Below are positions 54,101-64,000 of a stretch of DNA of 64,000 nt, piece after piece. Both the position numbers and the translations under genes were made by a program. Source of the stretch: Tretioscincus oriximinensis (lineage: Eukaryota > Chordata > Lepidosauria > Squamata > Gymnophthalmidae); the NCBI GenBank assembly GCA_022410635.1, contig JAJVDF010000132.1, positions 1,882,133-1,946,132 on the forward strand. The letters are read 5' to 3'. The notes under the pieces are model-generated. The model ran no database searches. It worked only from the letters and a program-made list of their open reading frames with translations, and was not told where the DNA came from. Each line of letters opens with the position of its first letter. Within the stretch, counting starts at the first letter, position 1.

Positions 54101-57100
54101 ATGGGATTAGATTGTATTTGAATGCTGTAGTTTAACAAAGCAGGATGGGGTGGAAGTATAAACAAGAGGCAGGCTTAAAAATGTCTATATTAATATGGTT
54201 AGGCAAAACTATGTTTTCCTTTTGATAGCTTTCTCTGTAAGAGGTTGCTTATGAAATACATTTTTTATTTCAAGACATGATGCCATCTTAATACAATGTG
54301 ATCATCCAACATTTGTAAATGTTAACATGATGTACACAGGCGAGATAATTCTGTTGACTGAATGGAACCAAAGAAAGTCCATTAACGAACCCAAACAGAT
54401 GTTCATGCAGTCAATACTTTATCATAATCCCTACTGATGCTAATTGCATAAAATCAGCTCTGGATTTACGATTTAAATGCTCCAGATGTTCATCTTTGAG
54501 ACAGATTTTACAGTTATTGCAACCTGAGGATTGGCTAGCGAATGTTGGTTTCTTAGGTGGCTGTAAAGTTTAAAATGCATACACAGAAAACATACATAAT
54601 GATTGCCTCTCTGTGCAAATATCATGCAGAGATACATGGCTTTTCAGCTCTTAGTTTCCTTCTGTATTATCCAAATCTTAATAAAATTCCAGTATTATTT
54701 GTGCGATAGCTTTAGACTGGAAATCATGTTCATCATTAAATTGTGGTAGGGTGACTGCACATTTGGGAATGAGTGTGCAGCTTTTGGGAGTGTACATGAG
54801 CGTCAAAGGAAAGGATTCTGTTTGCTACATAGTTAGACTTTGCAATCAGTGTATTGGCTTCACAGCTGGAATTATTACTTAATGTGGAAGTGATCTTTCA
54901 GAAGTTCCTTAGAAAAATGTCATCGAAGACTTATTGGCAAAATCCAGCAAACTCTTTTTAAAAGTGTGTTTTTTTCCTTGCACCCCCTGTGTCTAATGGC
55001 AGCACTGAAATTTTCATCACCAGATGTCTCCTCCCATTAAAACTTTCTCAGCTTGTACATACCCAAGTAATGACAATTATACATGGTTAAGATACAACAT
55101 TTGCACAACAAAAACATATAGAGGCACAAGGGATGCAGGAAACAATGCAAAACTGCCATCCTGTAATTTAAGCCACTAATTATTGCCTTTTAAATGTAGT
55201 GACCCAATTACAAAGCTCCCCCACTACAAAATTACCCAGAATGCATTGCCTCCGTTCCCAGAGTGCTCCAGAATTGGCACCCCAGGAATAATTGTGTTGC
55301 TTTATGAGTTGCCTTTGACATCTGAAAAGGACTGAGTAGCTGAACAAATCCTCTTCTGCTGAAGAGGCCAGGATTGAAAAAGGGAAACAGACTTGCAACC
55401 TGCCAGGCAACTGTTCACAATTCCTCCGGGCAGCACTACGCAAAGGCTGCAAAGCAGTTCTTCAGGAGCCGTTCTCCAGATGTGTAACTGTTGTTTCTTT
55501 TTAAAACCGTTGCTTGGAATTGCAATATCTCAGCCTAAAGAATTCCTGCAGCAGCCTTTTAACAGCTACTCCAGGCGTACTTAAGTCGTTTAGTACTGCT
55601 CGTGATTCTGAAAAAGACTTTTACCTCTTCCTACATCTTACCTCGAAAATCTCCTTGTATTTCAGAGCTTTGTTGGCTAAACTGAACACCGTTCTACTTT
55701 TATAGGGGCATACCTTTAAAAGAGATGCTTCCCTGGTATTATGGCCATGCGTCTTAAATGGGACTCGAAACAGGGAAGACCCTGTACTGAATTTCATTAT
55801 AGTTGCATATTTGTTTTCTTCAGTTTTTCTTTAATATCTGGAAAATCTTAGTTCACACTTTTCCATTCCTGGAGAATCGCTTGCTGACAGTCTCGTCCTC
55901 AAGAGAGATATTAAGACTAGCCTTGTGCCATCAAGCCACCATGGGAAAAGGAGGTGGAGGTCCTACTGATTTCTCTTTCCTGCTAAAGATACATTATTCT
56001 CCTGAATGCAATCTCTAAAAATATTTTTTCAAAAGGCAAACTATATGTGTAAATTACATATAGTTAAGACCTACTTTGTCACTTGTTCTCAGGGAGTATT
56101 GTTTGAGATCCATTGCATCAAGTTTGAAGAATGAAAATCTGGTTGGAATCTGATCACCATGAGCTGATGGCCCTGAAATCTTCAGCAGAAGCCATAGATA
56201 GTTATGTGCTTTATGTGTCAACCAGCAAGAAAGCAACACTTAATCCTTTCCAAATTGTTTCTCACTCTTCTGTGAGGGTTGGTGGGTGTGTTCCTCAGAT
56301 TGTTTGCAGTGTATTCTCAAGTTGGAGATGTAATAGTACCCTAGAGTTTGCTGGCCAACTGTTCCCTTAACTATTAATTATACTCTCTGGATCTGATAAA
56401 TGTTGGAGGCCATAACTGGGAAGCCCCATTCTATGTCTCACATATCTGAACTTTTTCATGCTGTATGCTGTGAATGTCATATATCTTCTTTCTGTTAGAT
56501 GACATTGATCAACAGGATCAATCAGTATGAGCTCTGTATTGCTAATCACAAAGTGGAAAGAAGGAGGTTTTTCTTCTTTTCCCAAAATACTAGAACCAAA
56601 AATCACTCTCTGAATCCTGGACAAACCAGGATAGACACGTGACCCCCTCTCCTCCACCACACACAGCGCACAGTTAAGACATTGGAATTCATAATCACAA
56701 GATGCAGTGCTGATCCCAAAATGCTTTGAAAAAGAGGTTGAACCAATTCATGGAAGGCAAAGCTATGCTAGTATCTGAAATGACAGGATGAAAAAGGTAT
56801 CTCTCTGGTGGCCAGCTTCTGGACAACTGCGAGCAAGGCAACTTGTATATTTATGCCCTGCATGTTGTGTCCTTGTGCATCTAGCAGGCCACCACAACAG
56901 AAGATCTTGTTCTTTTTTCCAGGCATGATTTTAACACATAATGGCAACATGAATTGAATTTATTTTCATATGTTTGTGTTTCCATGTTCATTTAAAATGT
57001 CTTTTACATTCTACTGATCGTTGAAACACAATTGTTGTTTTTAAAAATATTTATTAACATAAGCTGCTCAATGGACATGTAGCCTATTCATCCATTACAG

Positions 57101-58020
57101 CAGCTGTTTGGAGTGAATCAAACATCCTTGAGTGATGAAATTATTTTATTGTAATGCAAACTGAATGTTGATGAACATTGGATGCTGAAAAGATCTAATG
57201 TAGCAAAGCAAGTAAATCATACTAAAACAATGGCAGACTCCAATATTGATATATGACTTTGCTAGAGAATAAACGAAAGCTGGTTTCCTTTAATCAATGG
57301 CAAGAGAAAAGTTTTCACTGGAATTTCAACATATGAAAATTCCATTTATTTCAATATGAGTTACATATTTGCATTATACGTTTTCATTTACTTTGTGAGC
57401 CCTGCATTCATGTAGTCTTAGTTCTGTTGTGCCCTATGTATTGATAAAGCCATTGTATAAATGATTGCTACTTTCGATTTTGTACTTCTGTGCTTTGATT
57501 TTATTTGGAATTGTATTTCAGACGAAATGGCACATATATGTTAACCATATAAACTGAATAACTCGATATCCGTGTAAAATGTGGGCTTAGGTTAGTGTGC
57601 CTGATGGAGAGTTAAATGAATTTGGGTAGAATTGAATAATCCTTCAGAAAATCACATTGACTTGACTTTGAATTGGTTTCTCAATGCAAGTAAATAGAAA
57701 TTAGAAAAACGACTTCAGACACATAGCACATAAAGGGTCAACCTTGGGGTCAGTTCTAAAAACGGGACAATCAGACAATAATTTGTCTCAGGCTGTAGTG
57801 CCAAAACCACCGATGCCAACAAAGCGATAACATTCCACTTCACCTCCCCAGGTGTTAAGTGACAAAATATAGCAGGAATGATAAAAAGAAGTTTCTTAGC
57901 TGTGATTATTTGTTAAAAGATGCAAGGTGGTATGTTTCTGAAATATATTTTATATAATTTCCCTACTATTAAAAAAATTAATAAATTTTGCTTATTTTTA
58001 ATAAATGTTGAACTCATGCA
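54101..58020. other. CNTLN intron, unique sequence
   Basis: About 3.9 kb free of the repeat families seen elsewhere and free of Ns. A moderately GC-rich patch lies at 55180-55600. Short frames there lack splice phase or similarity to centlein. Confidence 0.55.
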
Positions 58021-58215
58021 TTAAGAACATAAGAGCCATACTGGATGGGGCCACAGCCCACCTAGTCCAGCCTTCTGTCACACAGAGGCCCACCAGATTC
58101 ACCTGGGCAGTCCGAACAGAAGAAGGCAAAATATGTACCTGTTCATGACTCTTTGCAAATGGCATTTCAGGAGTCCTTCCTTTTCCTCCATCCTAGAGGC
58201 AGCATCCAGATATTA
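58021..58215 (-). mobile_element. CR1-B LINE, short 3' fragment
   Basis: TTAAGAACATAAGAGCCATACTG, CCCACCTAGTCCAGCCTTCTG and the following 150 bp are the reverse complement of the CR1-B 3' end. A few bases differ from younger copies. Confidence 0.88.
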
Positions 58216-59964
58216 TTTTTAAAAGGGTGCATTATATACACCTTTTGAGTCCCATATTTCAAACTGCAGCAACAACAAAAAGGATCAGATTTAGAGGTTC
58301 ACTAAAACTTCACACAATCACTTCCCATGATTCTGAGATGAGGAAATGTCAACAGTGGAAGCTCGAAAGTTCTGCTGTGATTCATCTTCTTTTAAAAGTT
58401 GGATATGAACAACTTAACTCTGTAAAGAATAGTTTATCCATTTTTTTCACATATTTTTAAAAACAGAAATATGGAGAATACTATTTATATTCATAGAATT
58501 CCTGTACACCTCTTCTCTTTGTGGCATTCTTGAATTTATATGTAAGGAGAACTCCATGAGTTAATTTTTCTGGCGTATTTATGTCAAGTACAGAAAAATC
58601 ACAAACCTCAATTATTGTTGTTGTTTATCCCTTGAGTTGTTTTTACGTTAACTTGGCAGCTGGTATAGCGGACAATCCTAGTAGGGTATTTAGTATATAT
58701 ATGTTGGATCCTCAAGGGTTGTGGCTTTTGCCAGATGAAGCACTTTTGATTTTGAGGCTGATGATACACAATGCAGTTATTGATCTGTGCATGACACAGC
58801 CTGCTTCTCTGCTGGCAGAGAGTAACAACATTTATTGAGGAATTTGTGAAATGTCACCTGGATCATGTTCGTAAGGTAAACTGGGCAAAAAACAGGGTCC
58901 AAGATGAGAATCTATGTGGAATTGAACGTGACTGTCTTGTCGTTATGTCCTATATTTTAGCTGAACCAAGTAATATTTGTTAACACAACAGCTTTGGTTT
59001 TTATATTTCAGAGAAGTGTAATTACTCTGCCAAACAAAGCAGAAATGTTGCCGGTAATCTGAATATGTCAATAATTTGTAGAATTTGTACAAAAGTGTTG
59101 GTTCTGATATATTGCAGTATAAAAGAGTTCTATTTCACTCATACTAGCAGCTCCGTGACTGACTCAATTAACCTACAGAAATGTATTTATGGGGGTGTGA
59201 ATGTATGCAGATAATTGTATGCTTGTATTATACACAAACACACAGGCGCACACACAAATATATACTTCTTTTATTACTATTTCAGCATGTGCTGTGTAAA
59301 AAGAAAATTGTGGCTTTGATGTAATCGTGTCCAAATACCTTCTGCACTGGGACAGAAGGCTGAGTTGTTGTTCCATTTTGCTTCAACCCCTTCCTCCTGC
59401 AACTGCCTCAAGAAGGCTTTGGAGCACCTTGCTTGAGAGGAGTGGAGGAGAGAGAGCCAACTGGGGGGTCTTTACCTGCATTTGGAATGGTTTTGTTGCC
59501 ACCCATCCTGGGGCTTTCAAGTAAAGAGTTGGAATATAAAGATAAGTAATACCTTATCTTATATAAATATGAATATTTTGGTATACATCGAAAAAACAAT
59601 AGAATTTTAAAATTCATTCTAAAATGTTTTTTATTTTTTCTCATTTTTTAATGTTATTGTCACTGTTGGATATAATATTTGTAGATCTCTGCTTACTATC
59701 TTGCAAAATGTTTTACAAAGCACTTGAGTTTTGTTGAAATTCTTAAGCCTATGAGATGTTCAGCCAAAAAGAATAAATCAGGAATTACATATTCCCCCAA
59801 AAAAATCTTTCTTTCTCTTCACCATGCCATCTCTGTTTATCACAAGAAGAAGTCTTTGCTGTTTTTTGCAACAATTTTTATTTAATTGTATTATTTGCAA
59901 CTTGTTATAAAAGTAATAAAATTTACTAACTGTATTTATATCCTATTAATCTATTCACAAATGA
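58216..59964. other. CNTLN intron, nothing recognised
   Basis: Unique AT-rich sequence. An acceptor-like site at 59011 with a 42-bp open stretch was considered as an exon and not accepted. Confidence 0.55.
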
Positions 59965-60110
59965 TTGCTTTCGAACAGCTAGGTTGGTTGAAGCTGAGCC
60001 CGGTAGAGGGCGCTCTCTTCTCACCGTGGTAGACACATGAGCCTTGAACACCGACCTCTCTGTTGAAAGGCTGTTCTTCTTAACTTCTGCCCTACTGTGC
60101 CATGTATCAG
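59965..60110 (-). mobile_element. Degraded SINE fragment (second SINE type)
   Basis: CGAACAGCTAGGTTGGTTGA, GGTAGAGGGCGCTCTCTTCT and CACCGACCTCTCTGTTGAAAG follow the order of the SINE body and head at 16985-17112, with many differences. Confidence 0.6.
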
Positions 60111-62617
60111 CCAGATGACAAATATTTTCTGTTACTTTTTTAAATTAGGACATTAAACTTTTAACATATCACAATTATATAATTAAAATTCAAGTTTTTT
60201 TCTTTAGTAGTTCTTCATCTGAACAAATAAGCATAACACCCATTACTTAGGGTAAGGTTCCAGAATGTGTCATATATTTATTATATGTTTAATTTGCCTT
60301 TTAGATACTTACCCTAAACCTGCATGAGTTACCAGTACACGGTTTGCACATGGGGGTTTTGTAATCAATTTTCACAGATCTGATCCTCTTAAAGCTTAAT
60401 CAGAACTACAAACTCAATAAAGTGCAATTGATCAAAAGATAGAAATCTCCCTTACACACCAAGGTTTCAGGATTGGTGTTTTCTTTTTGTTACTGTTGCT
60501 CTTTTTGGTTAATGAATTGTTTTCCAAAAATTGCGTAATTAGTGCAAATAGAATGCATTTTTTAAAAAAGTTAGAAGGTAGTCCTAACCGCCCAGATTCA
60601 CTTATGTGAGAGTAGCCCTGGCAGAATGGATATCCAAATTCCATTTAGCACAGATGGACTGTGCCAGTGCCAGCAAATAGGAAATTATCTGCTGTGTTCA
60701 GAAAATGGGATAAAATGCCAACTAAGGTGACATATTTGGCGGGCACATAGTTGTGTCCTTAGAATGTGGGACTCTGGCCCAAGTGCATAACTTAGCAGAT
60801 TACAGATGCACTTGGTCATGTACATTCAGCCATCTCATAGAAATGGTCATAGTGTTAAAAGATTTTTATAGAATATTGTCCTGGATAGAACAAACTATGG
60901 CGAGCCTATCAGATATGTCCAAAGAGCAATGCCAACGAAACATCTTTCCCAAGTTGCAGCAGATGCTCTTTCACATTAGAGAAAGCTCAAATGTATGGGT
61001 GAAGAATGGCCATCTGAATGAGTGTATAACAGCTACTCAAGCTGCTTCTGTGCACAGCAAATGCCACAATCCAGAGATCCATGGAATTTATAAGTTTTGC
61101 CCAAGATGTTGCACCTGTCAGCAGTGACAACCTTGCATCAGTGTTGTTGTTTATTAACTCAATACAGCAGTCTTGGATGCTAAAGTAGAAGATGGGTATG
61201 GAAACAGAACAGATCCTCCTTGGTTTTTTTCATCAGACATTTTTGTATCGCCATTGTATTTCCATGGTAAGCAGTCCTTCCATTTATCAAAACACCTACT
61301 CTTGACACAGAAGAACACCCCTAATGACTCTTTTACTAGCCAGGATGGATTCAATCCCCTCTTGGGATGCATCCAGGTGGCTACCTTTTATAGTACTATT
61401 TCTGTGTATAATGCTGTAAAGGATTTGCGCCATAATCGTTGGCCATCCACAAGCACAAAGCGATTGCCTTTCCTCTCTATGAATTTGCCTACATTTCATG
61501 TCAAACTGCTGTAAATCCTAGGGTGCAATTGGCTGATCTGTATCCCTTCTGTCAATGATTGAATTCAAGGGAAAAAACCCTAACTTTTAAATTCTTTTAA
61601 AACCCTGCAAATGGCGTTCCATTGTTGCTTTTGCTGGTATAAATTTACTGGGGTGAAACTACTAATAGACTTCCTAGCCTCTCTCTCTGGTCTCACAGAA
61701 AGTTTCAGCAGATCTTGGCAGGTTTCATAAGCAATGTCCAGATGGTGCCGTCATAGCACAAAGACTGGACATTGTGCCTTGGAAACTGTACAAAAGTGCT
61801 AGCGAGAAAAAAGCTAACAATAGCTCTTTTTAGTGCTATTACTGCTAGATCTTCACATTTACATGTGGCCAATTCCACACTGTTGTAGCATGAAAAACCA
61901 ACTGGGAATGCAGTCTGCCCCTAGAGAAAGTAGAGTTTGGATTCTGTTTTAGAAAGCAAACCTTGTTCAATACGACCTCATAATATACTTATACCTCAAT
62001 GTCTGTCTGTGCTATGTGCATTGAAACTATGTTCATTTATATGAGGCATCTGGACTTCCAGGGGAACAAAGTCTTGATAGGCAATTAACAGTAATTTGGT
62101 AAATTCAACTCAGTGGGGCGTCAACAGTGGGTTGTTAGAAAAAGGAGTTGAATGGCAGGGATCTGAATATAAACTTTTTCTTTCCTTGACATACAAGTAT
62201 GGCATATGAAATATGAAATGTTAATCTAACTTTTCTACTTATTATTCATGCGCAATATTATTTTGTCATTCAGCTGCTACTTTGACAGGGTGCAAGGGAT
62301 GGTAAAACCGTTCTGCTGGAGTAAAAGACGCATCTACTGCTGGCCAATTAACCAAAAGATACTTAAAGTCTGATAAAAGTCGAGCAACTAGCTAAAGTAC
62401 TCATTAAAGTGTCTTACCCATTACCTTTAGTGATATTCTGTGAACTAAGATATTGTCTTTCAATAACTATCTGGACATCATTTATAAGTGCACAACCTTG
62501 GCAGCTCCTTTTAAACAGATCTACTAAAGAAATCCACAGTTTACATTTTCCCCATTCCCCCTCTATCCTTCTGATAATCGGACGTATTCTTTTTGTCATG
62601 TTTGTATACCAAATCAT
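60111..62617. other. CNTLN intron with one unrecognised open frame
   Basis: A plus-strand frame at 60753-61127 (124 codons) reads MSKEQCQRNIFPKLQQMLFH, then ECITATQAASVHSKCH and CPRCCTCQQ. It has several cysteines but no motif I can name with confidence and no flanking splice or terminal repeat signals. A second frame at 61173-61514 is similarly unassigned. Otherwise unique sequence. Confidence 0.4.
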
Positions 62618-62618
62618 C

Positions 62619-62710
<92 letters not shown>

Positions 62711-62762
62711 CAATAACAACAACAATAACAACAACAACAATAACAATAATAAATAATAATAA
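62618..62762. repeat. AAT/AAC microsatellite, about 145 bp
   Basis: A near-pure AAT run of about 87 bp (62618-62705) is followed by mixed AAC/AAT triplets to 62762. Any open frame across it (polyasparagine, polyisoleucine, polyleucine) is spurious. Confidence 0.95.
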
Positions 62763-64000
62763 AAATAATAAAAATATCTGGTACTGATACAATCCCAGTG
62801 CCTCATATGCTGCTAATATCAAGAGAAACTAGAGATTTACAAAGATTAAATATGTTTATTTCTATCCTGTTTGGTGCTTCTTCTTTTTTACACCATTTAA
62901 TGTTGTATAGAAATTTATTCTTGTGCAATTTATCTTCAGAATGCCTGGAGGTGCACCAAATTGAAGAAAGCTACACATGATCTCTGGCCCATTGTGGTCC
63001 TGAGCCTCAAGAGAGATTAGCACAATCCTTTAATAAAATACAAATAAAGATGATACCTTGTAAAAGAAAAAGTCCATTTATTGCTGTGCTAGTTATTCAG
63101 TATTCATTTCTCAGTTCATGATGGCGCATGATTATTGTGTGGGTAATTAATACATAATAACTTGTTTTGTGTCTTTCAAATAAACGGCGTATCACTTCCT
63201 AAGGCTTCTGTTTAGTTGATGGACTTCTCTGCGGTTCAGATGAAGTCAGCAGTTAACAGCAAAACCCAGCAGATGTGTTGGTAAGCTGACTGAATTTAGT
63301 GTAAACAGTATGCATTATTCCAAAATTCTCTAGGTGACTGGCAGCAGGTTAAAATAGCAGCTGTGGATTTTTAAAATGTCCAATTTCTTTTCTGTAGATA
63401 CAGTTTGAATACTGGTCCTCAGAGAATTTTAATTACTTGTATAGATTTTTATATTGTCCAGGAGCAATAGCAAAAACTATAATTAAGGTATTAGAATTTA
63501 AATTGGAGGTAGAAAGATTATTAAATGCTGTAAAACCTGAAAGACTCTGTAAGTCATGCTTTGTGAAAATATCTGCATCACTGAAGACACCTCCAGGATT
63601 GTCAGTTTTCCCTCTAAGTCTTTTCTTCTTCCCTACCAAAGGGGAAAAAGAGTTCTAGTTTTAGTAGATATATTTCTTTGCATTTCTTTGACCGTTCCTT
63701 AAAAGAAATTGGAAAAATCAGCAAATATATTCAGCTTCGTACTGACCAGATTTTCTGAGGCCCAAACTGGCGCAATTAATATTCATGCTAATCTGCATTT
63801 TCATGAATATGAAAACGAACATGCAGACCCCTCTGAAATCCCCACCCAAGAAATCCACGAAGCACCTGAGAACTTTTTGAAGTCAGAGAGATTTTTTACT
63901 GAAGGGAGAGCTGGCCCTGGTTGCCAAAACCCCCTAGTGGTGGTGCAGTGAATCCTTTCTTTTAAAAAATTATTTTTCAAACTTTTTTTAATTTTTTGTT
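62763..64000. other. CNTLN intron or beyond, nothing recognised
   Basis: Unique AT-rich sequence up to the right edge. Frames at 63437-63658 (+) and 63433-63639 (-) overlap each other, and neither fits the next part of centlein. Confidence 0.5.

Noticed and set aside
55180..55600. GC-richer patch as a promoter or CpG island
   Set aside because: CpG is not enriched to the eye, and no first exon follows; it lies within an intron of CNTLN.
59012..59053. A 42-bp stretch after TTTATATTTCAG with a GTAATC donor, in phase with the last CNTLN exon
   Set aside because: The peptide (RSVITLPNKAEMLP) does not resemble the part of centlein expected next, and the stretch is short enough to arise by chance.
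61154..61514. Overlapping frames on both strands as a retroelement RNase H or integrase
   Set aside because: Short words such as LDASQEG are suggestive but isolated; no ordered motifs or terminal repeats support an element.
62409..62822. Polyasparagine, polyisoleucine and polyleucine proteins
   Set aside because: They are translations of the AAT microsatellite in different frames.
63433..63658. Opposing frames near the right edge as the next CNTLN exon or another gene
   Set aside because: Neither strand matches the next segment of centlein or has clear splice sites in phase.

Overview
The window is vertebrate nuclear DNA, most likely from a squamate reptile (lizard, gecko or snake). It holds small, phase-consistent exons separated by long introns packed with CR1 and L2-type LINEs, SINEs with a tRNA head like that of reptile Sauria SINEs, small hAT-like elements and one L1. 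There are no bacterial features, no CRISPR array and no RNA gene. Squamate is an inference from the repeat mixture; the species cannot be named. Two long N runs and many isolated Ns show a draft assembly.

The only host gene I recognise is CNTLN (centlein, a centrosomal coiled-coil protein), on the + strand. Six coding exons are supported: 14335-14435, 18922-19013, 31113-31654, 41999-42170, 47462-47531 and 48653-48873. Each has an AG acceptor and GT donor, every junction keeps the reading frame, and the peptides follow the middle of mammalian centlein in order (NLEEELD, EEDGVK, AEANALRNE, SIKVMS, DGWEDVSES, VNREK). The 5' and 3' parts of the gene lie outside the window, so nearly everything else here is CNTLN intron. 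Two further segments have splice sites and phases that would let them act as extra or alternative CNTLN exons: 17557-17672 and 20019-20066.

Layout: 1-14.3 kb, intron with CR1 copies and an L2-type LINE whose resolved reading frame has no stop (10.5-13.7 kb, broken by an 876-base gap). 14.3-19 kb, two exons plus CR1, SINE and a long GAA/GAC repeat. 19-31 kb, L2 and CR1 fragments, a 636-bp hAT-like element, a minisatellite and a nearly full-length CR1 (23.6-26.6 kb). 31-42 kb, the largest exon, a 2-kb CR1, a 203-bp hAT-like element and a 3.4-kb L2-type LINE on the minus strand with a changed catalytic residue. 42-49 kb, an L1 with a perfect 19-bp target-site duplication, then two exons. 49-54 kb, nested CR1/SINE copies and an exact 455-bp duplication around one N. 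54-64 kb, mostly unique intron with a CR1 fragment, a SINE fragment and an AAT microsatellite.

Two CR1 groups are distinguished by their 3' ends: one ends in ATTCTATG-type repeats (here CR1-A), the other in TTCTTATG-type repeats (CR1-B). I found no clear novel multi-gene system. The points most worth checking are the candidate alternative exons of CNTLN, the L1 insertion, the two hAT-like elements and the tail sharing between SINE and LINE.
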